34,019 nucleotides of DNA from Verrucomicrobiota bacterium (lineage in GTDB: Bacteria > Verrucomicrobiota > Verrucomicrobiia > Limisphaerales > UBA9464). How positions within the stretch are numbered: the stretch's first letter is position 1; each line of letters opens with the position of its first letter. A program made the position numbers and the translations under genes. This document shows positions 25,600 to 34,019 of this stretch, piece by piece. The notes under the pieces are model-generated. The model saw nothing but the letters and a program-made list of their open reading frames with translations, made no database searches and had not been told where the DNA came from. The stretch covers positions 1 through 34,019 of the forward strand of contig CANIZL010000075.1 of assembly GCA_947471985.1 (NCBI GenBank). The letters are read 5' to 3'.

Positions 25600-26562
25600 A
25601 TGCGATGAGGGGTCCTCTAGATGGACTTTCCACCCCTACCACGTTGAAGCTGGCCTCGTGATTGTTCTGCAGCCTCGCCACGTGGTACTTGAAATGATTG
25701 GCGTGACTGGTCCGCGAGGCATGGCCGCTTGTGCTCCGAAGAACGGCACGGCGTCCCTGGATCTGAAGCCATTGATAACCCGTTGCTGAGCGAGGCGAGG
25801 AAGTCTGCCATCGGAGGGAATCACGTGCCCAATTTCCGACAGAGATGGCCTGTCTCTCGGCAGACGAGGCTTGCCGACCAAGACGTCAGCGGTAAATGGA
25901 GGGGCGGGTCGCTGACCCGTGCGCCATTCCGCTTCTTGCGTCTGGTACCGCTGACTTTCCAGTCGGCGTGGCAGCGCTTCGTAGTCGGTGCCCCAGTCGT
26001 CAACGGTCAGAAGCAGGCAGAGCGGGTTGGTGAAAGCGGCGTCGACCTCGGAGCGATTGCCGACGGCCAGTGACCCCGCTTGCCAATCCCACCGGTCATC
26101 GATACGGTCGTCTCAAAGCAATCCAAGACGCCTTGCATGACCCCGAAGTGCCTATTCCACAACTTGGGGCGATTCGCAACTATCGCCAAGCCGCCGCGTG
26201 GTGGCGGTCCCTTGTCTGCTGACGGCACTCTGGCTTACGATGATGCCAAACGACAGACGCCGACGACGTCGGTAGGCGGGAAGGGTGGAAGTCGGTCTGC
26301 GGAGTTCGAGTTCGGCTCGGGAGACTCGGTTGGGGGAGGCTTCTGCCGGATCTTTGGCAAGTGCCAGGAGGGTGATTCGTCGCTGTATTGCCATGGATAC
26401 AGGCCATTTAATCGTAGGCCTGATTCCGATAGGGCTTCGATTGCAAGTGGCGAGAGACTGTGTGAAGAGGTAAAGCGGCTCGCTTCCAGAATACGTTCCG
26501 AGAGGGCCTTCGTTCGGGCATGTGTTCCATAAGCAAAAATGGGCCGATTGATCCATGGTTTT
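25600..26562. other. Intergenic region with palindromic repeats
   Basis: About 960 bp without a credible gene. It contains repeat copy B at 25873-25967 with extended similarity to 26070. Several 60-150 codon frames are open on both strands, but none has a recognisable domain or a good start, and they read through the repeat. Confidence 0.5.
25873..26070. repeat. REP-like palindromic repeat, copy B, with extended homology
   Basis: An inverted unit at 25873-25895 (GCCGACCAAGAC then GTCAGCGGTAA) and a direct unit at 25945-25967 (GTACCGCTGAC-TTTCCA-GTCGGC) flank an inner inverted repeat GCGGGTC/GACCCG. Similarity to copy C continues to about 26070 in a segment ending with GAAAGCGGCGTCGA and GGAGCGATTG. 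So the repeated unit is about 200 bp. Confidence 0.85.
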
Positions 26563-27063
26563 ATGAAAACATTCAATTTTATAATAATCCTCTCTCTTAT
26601 TGTTATGTGCGGCTGCGATCAGGGTTCTGGGGTGTCGCACAATTCTGAGGCAATTGCCGATAGATACTACCACCAGCACTCCGAGTTTGATAGGTTGGCA
26701 GATCTTGTGTGCTCGGATACTGCGCTGGCGGCGGTATTTGTGGATTCAACGGAACCTTACGGCCATAAAAATAATATAGAGGAAATATACAATTTAATGA
26801 AAGTGACTGGGGCAACGTCAATAAGAAAATTTCAACGCCGAACTGATCGAGGGGTCCGCATGTTGAGAATCTCGTTGGAAGGTAGTGGTGTATGGAAGCA
26901 ACCATCTTGGTCAGCCGGCCTGTTATTTCAACCTGGTAAAGAGGTTGGAGCTAAGACCAATGTGCATGAAAATTCCATCGATACTATTACTGAAATTCAT
27001 ATCACAAATAGCTGGTTCGAGTATTTGGAACGTCGACGCCCCCCGGCAACAGCAAAGCCTTGA
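26563..27063 (+). CDS. Predicted lipoprotein of unknown function
   Basis: The product has 166 aa from the ATG at 26563 (an upstream in-frame ATG at 26539 would spoil the signal peptide). The N-terminus MKTFNFIIILSLIVMCGCDQ is a lipoprotein signal with the lipidated Cys following G. The rest is hydrophilic, with no motif I recognise, ending in a basic tail. The DNA is clearly AT-richer than its neighbours, with poly-A and TATAAT-like stretches, which suggests recent transfer. It sits between two copies of the REP-like repeat. Confidence 0.6.
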   Translation: MKTFNFIIILSLIVMCGCDQGSGVSHNSEAIADRYYHQHSEFDRLADLVCSDTALAAVFVDSTEPYGHKNNIEEIYNLMKVTGATSIRKFQRRTDRGVRMLRISLEGSGVWKQPSWSAGLLFQPGKEVGAKTNVHENSIDTITEIHITNSWFEYLERRRPPATAKP

Positions 27064-27274
27064 GCGATATTGAGCTCCCCAAGCGTTGTCAGCCGTAGCT
27101 TTCTGCAATAGAGATCGAATTGGCTCCCGCAGCATGGCTCCTGACCCGCCGCGGTCGCCTTATTCCTGGAGCCGCTTTGGGTGAGGGGAGGGCGGCTACT
27201 TTTGTCCGTCCTTTTTACGGATGAGCGTGTTTACCGCCCCTTCATACTCGCTTTTTGCATGAACTCCTCAAAAA

Positions 27275-27360
27275 CGTACCTTCGCCCTCACCCGCAATTG
27301 ATTGGATCGTCCACCGCGTTTGACCGTGGACATTCGGGGCGGTGAGACAGGAGTGTGGAT
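27275..27360 (+). repeat. Dispersed repeat module, copy 1
   Basis: CGTAC, then TTCGCC-TCACCCG, then TGATTGGATCGTCCACCGCG, then TTTGAC-GTGGA and ATTCGGGGCGGTG match 28564-28660 in the same orientation with few differences. Confidence 0.85.
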
Positions 27361-27389
27361 CTGGCCCGTTGAGACAACCGCCATGACTC

Positions 27390-27590
27390 GCCGACCGAGA
27401 CGTCAGCGGTACATGGCGCTGGCGGGTCGCAGACCCGCGCGCTGTACCGCCTCTTGCGTCTGTACCGCTGACTTTCCAGTCGGCGTCGCGGTGCCTCGCA
27501 ATCGGCGGCCGAAAGATCAACGAGCTCGAGAACCAGAACGGGTTGGTGAAAGCGGCGTCGAACCCGGAGCGATTGACGACGGCCGGATTT
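27390..27590. repeat. REP-like palindromic repeat, copy C, with extended homology
   Basis: An inverted unit at 27390-27412 (GCCGACCGAGAC then GTCAGCGGTAC) pairs with a direct unit at 27462-27484. The inner dyad GGCGGGTC/GACCCGC is conserved. It is collinear with copy B through the segment GGGTTGGTGAAAGCGGCGTC. Confidence 0.88.
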
Positions 27591-27747
27591 GCTCGCTCGG
27601 ATCGGTACACTGAACGCAGTTTGCGGCGATGGAGCCGGCGCGGCAACTGCAGTGGGAGCGCCGCGGAAGGAATGAACCACCACGCTCGCTCGTCCGAACT
27701 CTCAAGCGACCGAAACCTGCGGGCGCGGGGGAGTCTATAAGTGTCGA

Positions 27748-28332
27748 TTACGGGGTGATCCACTCGGTATAAATCGGCGTCGTATTCTCCACAATCCCGC
27801 GACCGGTCACCGCGGCTTGTAAATCACGGCGCAAATTGCGCACCCGTTCCGCGAAGGAACGGCCGCGCTCCCGAGTGTAGCCCACTTCGAATCTCCAGAA
27901 GTTGGTTTGAGCAAAGGTGGCAATTTGCATGTTGCCAGCCTGACCCGCCGCCAGCCGGATACCGGAGAAAGTGGGTGCGTCCAACAGCAGCGAATCGTGA
28001 AATGCCGAGGCGACGCCTGAGGCATTGGTCTGGGTCTGAATTGTCACAAATGGGAAGAGCCAGATGGCGGAACTCTGATGGTTGGTCACGCGCACCACCG
28101 CCGCATTGGTCCCGTCGTTGTACCATTGTCGAATCGTGGCCGTCGTGTTGGAGGAGAATCTTTGATAGCCGGCGGACATTGGGCCGATCAGTCCGTTGGT
28201 CATGCCGATGATATTCGCGGTACAGGGCGTCACTCCCGTGGAGCGTCCATCGCTCAGCGAGAAAATCCAAACCAAGACGCCGACTCCTGCAGCGACCAAT
28301 GCTACGATTGCCGTGAGGGTTCGCCGCTTCAT
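27748..28332 (-). CDS. Membrane-anchored protein of unknown function
   Basis: The product has 194 aa. A basic start and one hydrophobic helix (AIVALVAAGVGVLVWIFSL) anchor it to the membrane, with the remainder probably in the periplasm. GGAAG lies about nine bases before the ATG at 28332. The periplasmic part has beta-like segments (AAVVRVTNHQSSAIWLFPFVTIQTQ and WRFEVGYTRER), resembling small Verrucomicrobia proteins with a 'V-N-s---i' Ig-like core, but no family can be named. The gene is flanked on both sides by direct copies of the dispersed repeat modules. Confidence 0.65.
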   Translation of the reverse strand: MKRRTLTAIVALVAAGVGVLVWIFSLSDGRSTGVTPCTANIIGMTNGLIGPMSAGYQRFSSNTTATIRQWYNDGTNAAVVRVTNHQSSAIWLFPFVTIQTQTNASGVASAFHDSLLLDAPTFSGIRLAAGQAGNMQIATFAQTNFWRFEVGYTRERGRSFAERVRNLRRDLQAAVTGRGIVENTTPIYTEWITP

Positions 28333-28790
28333 GAGTCGTCGCTTCCGCCAATGGGTAGGGATTTGCCTTTAGGCGCTGCGCGGAAGTGGAGATTGGCTTT
28401 CGCGGGTTGGTGCATTTCGAGGCAGTTTGCGGCGATGGATCCAGTGCGGCAAAAGGATTTGAAGCCCGTTGACCGTTTGGGTGGTGGTGTGACGGCCATC
28501 GAGCGAGGGGAGAGAGTCGGCTTTTGGTTGGATTTGGGCACGTCGGTACGCCTTTGCTGTTTGCGTACGTTCGCCTTCACCCGTGCGTGATTGGATCGTC
28601 CACCGCGTTTGACGGTGGAAATTCGGGGCGGTGGGGAAGGGGTCTGAATCTGCTTCGTTGGGGCACTCACCAATTGCGAGACGTCCGTGGGCCCAGGTCG
28701 CGGGCACACCACGGTTGCAACCGCGCTGAATCAGGGCATATGTCGTAGCGGGCGGAACGGTCCCGCTTTGTCATCTGAATCTCGTATCGC
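28333..28790. other. Intergenic region with repeat modules
   Basis: About 460 bp containing the second copies of the 18-bp segment (28422-28439) and of the 90-bp module (28564-28660). I see no gene. The start of the chalcone-isomerase-like gene lacks a visible ribosome-binding site. Confidence 0.5.
28564..28660 (+). repeat. Dispersed repeat module, copy 2
   Basis: Matches 27275-27360 in the same orientation. The 18-bp segment GCAGTTTGCGGCGATGGA lies 125 bp upstream here but 250 bp downstream in the other locus, so the modules are shuffled. Confidence 0.8.
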
Positions 28791-29396
28791 ATGAAACCGC
28801 CCCATTCCTGGCATCCATCCGATCGCCGCGCCGCGGCCGGCTCGACCCGCCAACTCTGCGGCTGGCTCATGGGCTTGCTGCTCCTACTCGCCAGCCTCCA
28901 AGCCCGCGCGGCCATTGCGCCCCCGACGGCAATTGAAGAGGACGGCGTCCGCTTCGAATTGATCGGCCACGGTGCTTTCCGTTGGAAGCGCTTGGTCCAT
29001 GCCTACGATGCCAGCCTCCACGCCGGGGTGGGATCCAAACGGGAGGCACTGCTCGCGGGCGCCCCGCTCCGGTTGGAAATCCTCTATCACCGCGGGTTCT
29101 CCGCCGCCGCTATCGTCTCCGGGGGCAACGCGCTGCTGAAGCGCAATGTGACGGCGGAGACCTGGGAGTTCCTTCAACCCCGACTCGCTCAACTAAATCG
29201 CGCTTACCTCGAGGTGAAGCCGGGTGACCGTTACACCCTCACCTACCTGCCGGACAAGGGCACGACGTTGCGACTCAACGGCAAGGCGTTGATGACCGTC
29301 GAAGGGGTGGATTTCGCCGCGGCCTACTTCCAGATCTGGCTGGGCAAAGAACCCATCAGCCCACTCCTCCGCGATCAGTTGCTCGGCGGCAAGTAG
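28791..29396 (+). CDS. Exported chalcone-isomerase-like protein
   Basis: The 201-aa product has a signal peptide (CGWLMGLLLLLASLQARA) and a chalcone-isomerase-like domain of the bacterial type (PF16036-like): a G-F-WKRLVHAYDASLH strand pair, LRLEILYHRGFSAA, and the end FAAAYFQIWLGKEPISPLLRDQLLG, which is the family's most recognisable segment. Bacterial members are not flavonoid enzymes; related folds bind fatty acids. It is the first gene of a tight operon with a DUF1475-like membrane protein (11 bp downstream) and a lipocalin, a combination consistent with lipid handling at the envelope. An internal Met at position 27 is a possible alternative start. Confidence 0.82.
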   Translation: MKPPHSWHPSDRRAAAGSTRQLCGWLMGLLLLLASLQARAAIAPPTAIEEDGVRFELIGHGAFRWKRLVHAYDASLHAGVGSKREALLAGAPLRLEILYHRGFSAAAIVSGGNALLKRNVTAETWEFLQPRLAQLNRAYLEVKPGDRYTLTYLPDKGTTLRLNGKALMTVEGVDFAAAYFQIWLGKEPISPLLRDQLLGGK

Positions 29397-29407
29397 CCTT
29401 TCCCACC

Positions 29408-29824
29408 ATGATCCTTTTCCTGCGCGGTCTCTTCCTGCTCGTCCTGGCAGTGATGACGTGGGGCACCGTCCGCGCCAGCCGAGCGCAGTCCATGTTCGAC
29501 CTGCCCGCGGCCGTCACCGGCAACCTCTGGTTTCAGGTCACCCTGTTTGACGCTTACTTCGCTTTCCTCACCTTCTGCGTCTGGATCGCTTGGAAGGAGC
29601 AACGGCGGGTCGCCCGCATCCTGTGGGTCGTCTCGGTCCTGCTCTGGGGCAACTTCGCCATCGCAACCTATATGCTGATCGAATTGTTCCGCATCCCGGC
29701 CACTGGGTCGCTCGACGAGGTGTTCACGCGAAAGCGCCCCGGCAATCTCGCCCTGCCCGCCACGTTCGCCGTCCTCGGAATAATTGTGTATCTCGCCAGT
29801 GCTCGAAGTCTCCTTTTCTCATGA
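29408..29824 (+). CDS. DUF1475-like membrane protein
   Basis: The product has 138 aa with four hydrophobic segments and the pattern LFDAYFAFLTFCVWIAWKE, followed by GNFAIATYMLIELF. These match my recollection of DUF1475 proteins, whose function is unknown. Its stop overlaps the lipocalin start (ATGA at 29821-29824), indicating coupled translation. Confidence 0.72.
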   Translation: MILFLRGLFLLVLAVMTWGTVRASRAQSMFDLPAAVTGNLWFQVTLFDAYFAFLTFCVWIAWKEQRRVARILWVVSVLLWGNFAIATYMLIELFRIPATGSLDEVFTRKRPGNLALPATFAVLGIIVYLASARSLLFS

Positions 29825-30414
29825 TCGCTCTACCCACGGTGGTTTCGCCCGAAGGATTCCGTTTCTGGCCTGTCCTGCTGTTGCTGCTGACGAACCTCGG
29901 GTTCACCGGTTGCGCCACCCGTACTCCCATGCCCAAACCTTTGCCGCTCGCCCAGAACGTCGATCTCCCCCGGTTCATGGGCGATTGGTACGTCATCGCC
30001 AACATTCCCACGTTTATCGAAAAGGATGCCCACGACGCCGTTGAAAGCTATCGACTCCGCCCTGATGGCGCGATTGCCACCACCTTCCGCTTCCACCGGG
30101 GCAGCCCGGACGGTCCCCTCAAAGTCTACCATCCAACCGGCACAATCCACGATCCGGTCACCAAGGCTGAGTGGCGGATGCAGTTCCTCTGGCCCTTCAA
30201 GTCGGCCTACCTGATCCTCTACCTCGACGACGCCCACGAGACGACCATCATCGGGGTGCCCAGCCGGAAGTACGTCTGGATCATGGCTCGAAAGCCGACG
30301 ATTCCCGAGTCACGCTATCAGGAACTCGTCGAATTCCTCGACTCAATCGGATACAACACCACCCAACTTCAAAGGGTGCCGCAATCCGGTCGGATAGGCG
30401 AACCGGGACAGTAG
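29821..30414 (+). CDS. Bacterial lipocalin (Blc-like lipoprotein)
   Basis: From the ATG at 29821 the product has 197 aa. A signal peptide ends in a lipobox (LGFTGC). The lipocalin signature DLPRFMGDWYVIANIP (GxW motif) follows, then the barrel strands and the last conserved segment YVWIMARKPTIPESRYQELVEFL. Bacterial lipocalins are outer-membrane-anchored carriers of fatty acids or lysophospholipids. Translation is coupled to the preceding gene through an ATGA overlap, and the three genes appear to be one operon. Confidence 0.9.
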   Translation: MIALPTVVSPEGFRFWPVLLLLLTNLGFTGCATRTPMPKPLPLAQNVDLPRFMGDWYVIANIPTFIEKDAHDAVESYRLRPDGAIATTFRFHRGSPDGPLKVYHPTGTIHDPVTKAEWRMQFLWPFKSAYLILYLDDAHETTIIGVPSRKYVWIMARKPTIPESRYQELVEFLDSIGYNTTQLQRVPQSGRIGEPGQ

Positions 30415-30477
30415 GGCTCCCCGCTCGGGACGTGGGCCACGGATAACAGAATTTACATTCTCGACGCTCAGCGGAGC

Positions 30478-30495
30478 GGGAGATTTGGGTCTCCC
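30478..30495 (+). terminator. Hairpin after the lipocalin operon
   Basis: GGGAGA-tttggg-TCTCCC can form a short stem 64 bp after the lipocalin stop. There is no U-run after it, so a role as an intrinsic terminator is uncertain. Confidence 0.25.
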
Positions 30496-30617
30496 CGGTC
30501 TGCACGACGGCCACTCCGGCTTTCCTGTGGGGGTTGGCTCGGGTAGGGTTTCACGCGCTGTCTTGGGCTGGAGAGACAGAGCAGAAGTCTGCCTCCTTTT
30601 TACAAATTCAGCACTCG

Positions 30618-31424
30618 TCAGCGCGAAATGTAATTAATCGCATTGCCAATAACCACTCGCCTATCTTCGTTGGTTTCGAGGGTCAACATTTGGCGAAGGT
30701 CGGGAACTATGGGCAACGCATTTGTGTTGAGTTCGCAAAGAGCCTGACAAACATAGTGCAGTGCTTCCAGATCCGAAGTCCGAGCTGCCACAGCCAAATT
30801 GCTAACAGCCCACTTTCCGTTTGATCCGTGCCAGCGGATGGCCATCGCGGACAGCTTTTGTATCTGACCATTGGTATCGTTCAAACCTGCCGACAAATGC
30901 TGCTGGGCCAGCCCATAACCAGAGCTGATTCCACGTATTGCCAGCAACGCCATGGTCCGCTGTGCGGAATTGGTCCCCCGCAACGCGGAGTCGACGAGCG
31001 GAATGAGCATCTCCCCCGGCGGTTTGATATAGACAGCCAGAATATTCGCCGCGTCCATGCCTTGGCCAACTTTGCTAGGTATTTTGGGGAGTAAGGCATC
31101 CAAAAAGCCCGGAATAATTTGGCGATACCGGAGACGCAATAATGTCAACCTGGTCAATTCCTGGTGCTGGTTAATTTTGTCGGCAAGATACGGAACTGCA
31201 TTGGTACCCATGGCCATGAACGCCAGCGCGGTATTGGTCATTTCGTTCAGGGCTCGCGGCTTGGGAGAGGAAGAGAGGTTTTCTCTTTCTTGGGAATACC
31301 GCTTGAACCATTCCTCCACAGTCTGTCCCATATAGGTTGGGCCTCTTGGACGCAAGGTTAAGAGAACCCAAATAAGTACGAGGACAAGAAACGCTGTCGC
31401 CGTCACAAATCTTCGTCGAAACAT
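30618..31424 (-). CDS. Membrane-anchored HEAT-like repeat protein
   Basis: From the ATG at 31424 the product has 268 aa; the frame is open to 31508, but this start puts the hydrophobic anchor (FVTATAFLVLVLIWVLLTL) at the N-terminus. The region TYMGQTVEEWFKRY, followed by AFMAMGTNAVPYLADKI and repeated helical pairs, is characteristic of HEAT-repeat proteins common in Verrucomicrobia ('GKSV-EWF ... A--A---MGTNAVPYL'). Repeats are spaced about 35-40 residues through to INYISR. They probably serve as a protein-binding scaffold outside the cytoplasmic membrane. No partner can be named. Base composition is lower in GC than that of the 8-24 kb region. Confidence 0.72.
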   Translation of the reverse strand: MFRRRFVTATAFLVLVLIWVLLTLRPRGPTYMGQTVEEWFKRYSQERENLSSSPKPRALNEMTNTALAFMAMGTNAVPYLADKINQHQELTRLTLLRLRYRQIIPGFLDALLPKIPSKVGQGMDAANILAVYIKPPGEMLIPLVDSALRGTNSAQRTMALLAIRGISSGYGLAQQHLSAGLNDTNGQIQKLSAMAIRWHGSNGKWAVSNLAVAARTSDLEALHYVCQALCELNTNALPIVPDLRQMLTLETNEDRRVVIGNAINYISR

Positions 31425-31643
31425 GGCTAAATGTAGTCGCCAAGGTGAAGAGATTGACACCGACCTCTTGTTGGCAATTTTGGAAGCACATTCCGCGCTA
31501 CGCCGCACATTAGCACAATGGGTAAGACGTGAAACAAGGCAACCGCCCGGACTCAGACATGCGAGACCGGAGTGCCTTTATGGCTGCCAATTTCAGATCG
31601 GATTGTGCTTCGGGTGCACCTTGGTAATGACGGACAATAAGGT

Positions 31644-32270
31644 TCAATTGTTGGGATCGGGAAACGGAGGTTGCGGCATTCGAGGCCCGTTTGACTCATA
31701 GAAACTGACCCATTGTCGTGGGCCTGCAGATCGAGCGCTCAACAACTGCCGACTGTAAAGCAGGCAAGCGCGCCAATCTCCTTCGAGCGGGGGCAACATG
31801 AGAAATTCAGCCTCCTCCCCCGCTGGAATCTCAGCTCGATCCCAATTCTCTGGGTAGCCCTGCTCCACCGTTCTCCAAGCAGTGGGAGAGGGCTCGGTCC
31901 CAGGACTAAGTGCCTGACTTAGTACCTGTTTTCTTACATTCGAGACCAAAACCAATCGGGAGCCGGTATTTCTGACGCGGAAGATTGCCATGGGTACCCC
32001 GGCCGTGGTCACAGCCGTCCAACGCACGAACTGGACATTTAAGCGATCCAGTTCTGTTTCATTCTCCAAAGGATATACAGCCTGCCCTATTACGACGTTA
32101 TGAGGGTGAGGATGAGAGTCATCGGGTAGATTCGCAGTCGGTGCATTGTCGATTACACGCGGCTTTGTACGGCCGGCGGCATACGAACCAGCCACTACCC
32201 CGCTGGGCGTCTTGGCGCAACTCGCGAGAACGAACACCGTTCCAAGAAGGGCGACGCTCAGAGAGTTCAT
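31644..32270 (-). CDS. Predicted lipoprotein of unknown function
   Basis: The product has 208 aa. The signal MNSLSVALLGTVFVLASCAK carries a clear lipobox (VLASC), so it is lipid-anchored. The mature part starts with a Pro/His-rich linker (DDSHPHPHN), then an Ig-like beta domain (VQFVRWTAVTTAGVPMAIFRVRNTGSRLVLV). It ends with a WV-FY segment and PPFPDPNN. I do not recognise a named family; the 'FRVRNTG' core resembles small Verrucomicrobia surface proteins. Confidence 0.68.
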   Translation of the reverse strand: MNSLSVALLGTVFVLASCAKTPSGVVAGSYAAGRTKPRVIDNAPTANLPDDSHPHPHNVVIGQAVYPLENETELDRLNVQFVRWTAVTTAGVPMAIFRVRNTGSRLVLVSNVRKQVLSQALSPGTEPSPTAWRTVEQGYPENWDRAEIPAGEEAEFLMLPPLEGDWRACLLYSRQLLSARSAGPRQWVSFYESNGPRMPQPPFPDPNN

Positions 32271-32915
32271 GGTCGCGTGAAATAGCCGGACTTCACTTGG
32301 GCCAACGATGGCTTTGTCCCAGGAGCCAAATTTCCACGTCAGGGCATAGGACTTGGGCGGAGCGACCGGTTTGCGGGGAGATGACTGAGTGGGCGGTCAT
32401 GAGATTTGCCTCGTAATGAATCGTTGGCTTTTAGGTAGGATGACGGCAACGACCCAGGAACTCAACCCCATTTCGACCGCATTGTGTCAATGGGGAGGCA
32501 GGAAGGGCAAGGACGAGGGGAGACGTGGTGAGCCCGGAGCTTGGCGGGGCCTCAGCCCCAGAGGCGAGAGGGTGGTGCTTGCGGTGGTTGGAGTCGTTGT
32601 ACCTGCGATCTGCCGAATCGGGATTTGTATCCAATTGGACACAAAACGAATTTCGCCCGTAACCGGGCACCCCAGACTGGCTGAACTGGATGATTGGCGG
32701 AGGTTCCTCGGCCTGGTTTTGTCAGGAATCGCGGAGTTGAATGGGCCGGGCGAAGGAAGGCCCGATCTGCATGATTTCGCAGAAATTGACAGTAGCACCT
32801 AAAACACCGAGAAGAATATTTCTTACAACCTCAGCGTTCCCTGAATACAGGTGACAGCTGTGATTTACCACCAACAGTCGACGTGGACGCATTGCACTAA
32901 TTGGCTAAATATTCC
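32271..32915. other. Intergenic region without recognised genes
   Basis: About 645 bp. Frames of 80-137 codons are open on both strands, but they have no motif, no signal peptide and no good ribosome-binding site. I call nothing here. Confidence 0.45.
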
Positions 32916-33835
32916 CTATGGAGTTTTAACCGGAATCGATGGCGGTAGGTCTAACAGCTGGGATCGCTCTTCTTCCAGTTGACGACGCAGCCTTTCACCG
33001 TTTTCATTTGAATGAGCATCGATTGCACTAATACGGGAGTTCAAATCGCCAATGCGCGACTCATAATATTGCGTTAAACCATCAAGCAAATCGGCTGGTA
33101 TTTTCCCACTCAGCTCTGCGAGGGCCTTTTGAGAAGTGCTCTTAATTCGGTCAATTTCGAGTGCGTATCCTCGTTTTGCTTCTAGCGGATCAGCTGTCAG
33201 GCTGGAATTCCGTTGTAGGGACCGTCTGAAAAATTTAGAGTGATGGCTTCTGACCCCATTATTGCGTTCAAAACAATTGTCTCGTGATCACCCAGAACCT
33301 GCTTTGAGTTTTGCAAAAATGGCTGTAACACTTCGCTAATTTCTACAGCATATTCTTTCTGCTTTTCGTGTAGTTTATATCTCTCGTAATCATCTTTATT
33401 TAAAAATAATTTCATCATAGCATCGTGCTCAACACGACTTTTCGAAAGTGACAAAATAGCTTCCGTGGTTTGATTGGAATTCTTATGAATTGAATATAAA
33501 CTCTTCTTCAGGCTTTCGCTCTGTTCTGCTGATAATCCAAGCGATGTTAGAAAGGCTGCATCCGCCGTCAGTTCGCTAAGAGTGTAATCTAGCAGGAATT
33601 GATCTGAAACTCCGGAGCGACTAGATTTTGGATGTCTGTTTGTCTGATCATTCGATTCAATCGAAGAGACGTTCGAGGCATGTGCAGCGGCCCATTCACC
33701 CGAATAAGGTTTAGTTGCATGATGGATTTCCGGTTCCAACAGAGGAGCCCGGGCGATTAATTCACTCGAGCCCCGACTGCGTCGACCCAAACCATAGCAT
33801 ACAACACACGCTATCGTGAGAACGCACAAGTGCAC
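32916..33835 (-). CDS. Exported LTXXQ-like protein split across two frames (frameshift at 33230-33236)
   Basis: The first frame starts at a GTG at 33835 and encodes 212 aa: a membrane anchor (VLTIACVVCYGLG), a Ser-rich linker, then helical segments (SLGLSAEQSESLKKSLY and KDDYERYKLHEKQKEYAVEI) with the 'L---Q' and 'Y--Y' features of small periplasmic LTXXQ-type proteins. It stops at 33197-33199. A second frame, with no start codon of its own, continues without a stop from about 33233 to 32916 and encodes about 100 helical, charged residues (EAKRGYALEIDRIKSTSQKA and RLRRQLEEERSQLLDLPP). The two join by a -1 shift at A AAT TTT, which sits in exactly the zero-frame phase of a slippery heptamer. 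It may be a mutation, an error, or programmed. The DNA is AT-rich. Confidence 0.6.
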
Positions 33836-34019
33836 AACGGCACTCTTTTTGCAACGGTGTCTGGCGCGTGAGCTAGACTAAATATTAAGATTGTGCGGAA
33901 TAGCGCGAGGATGGCTACCGCGAGTGATACTCGATAAAAATGCGCGCTGAGGTGATTAAATTGAGATCATCGAATAAAAAATCGGCCGGCCGCTTCTTTA
34001 ATTGCCATCCCCAGGCCCC
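33836..34019. other. End of window, no gene recognised
   Basis: The last 184 bp are AT-rich with several TAAATATTAA-like stretches that could include the promoter of the minus-strand gene ending at 32916. No specific boxes can be defended. Confidence 0.3.

Larger units (their letters stand above)
27064..27747. other. Intergenic region built from repeated modules
   Basis: About 680 bp. It contains a module shared with 28564-28660 (27275-27360), REP-like copy C (27390-27590), and an 18-bp segment GCAGTTTGCGGCGATGGA (27616-27633) that recurs at 28422-28439. I see no gene. Confidence 0.55.

Noticed and set aside
32389..32802. 137-codon plus-strand frame
   Set aside because: No motif, no ribosome-binding site, and comparable open frames on the other strand.

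Overview
The window looks like a GC-rich (roughly 60%) chromosome segment of a Verrucomicrobiota bacterium, probably of the Pedosphaera/Limisphaerales kind. Evidence: a secreted protein built of the 'GloVer' tandem repeat (named for Gloeobacter and Verrucomicrobia), a pseudopilin of the GFTLIELL type, large secreted LamG/Ig/phosphatase proteins ending in a short Ig-like domain, HEAT-type and lipid-anchored small proteins, weak Shine-Dalgarno sites, and palindromic intergenic repeats. No rRNA, tRNA or CRISPR array was found.

Layout. 1-2.8 kb is a scarred mobile region: a 100-bp yajC fragment between two 37-bp direct repeats, a frame-split ISAs1-type transposase carrying an N-terminal DruA (DUF4338) domain, and the 3' remnant of a truncated gene. 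2.8-13 kb encodes exported proteins: a GloVer-repeat protein, a lipoprotein combining a YncE-like propeller with a phosphoesterase, a pseudopilin, and a 1538-residue LamG/Ig/PhoD protein. 13.0-13.4 kb is a non-coding stretch with a TATAAT box and many hairpins. 13.4-21.9 kb is a compact set of membrane-lipid genes: a PlcP/LpxH-like metallophosphoesterase, an ATP-grasp protein, a PmtA-like methyltransferase, phosphatidylserine decarboxylase, a class III aminotransferase, an Mpo1-like (DUF962) membrane protein and a GT4 glycosyltransferase. 22-24 kb holds an atypical pyruvate kinase. 24.6-25.6 kb is a zeta-type toxin-antitoxin pair whose toxin is frameshifted at a run of nine G. 25.6-28.8 kb carries palindromic repeats around two small genes, one of them AT-rich. 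28.8-30.4 kb is a three-gene operon (chalcone-isomerase-like, DUF1475-like, lipocalin). 30.6-34 kb has a HEAT-like protein, a lipoprotein and an AT-rich gene split across two frames at a possible slippery site.

How the genes may work together (inference). PlcP-type phospholipase C plus a GT4 glycosyltransferase is the known arrangement for replacing phospholipids with glycolipids under phosphate limitation. Psd and a PmtA-like methyltransferase would make and methylate phosphatidylethanolamine. The aminotransferase, ATP-grasp protein and DUF962 protein next to them suggest an additional, uncharacterised amino- or hydroxy-lipid step. The nearby secreted PhoD and phosphoesterase proteins fit a phosphate-scavenging theme, but I found no convincing Pho box.
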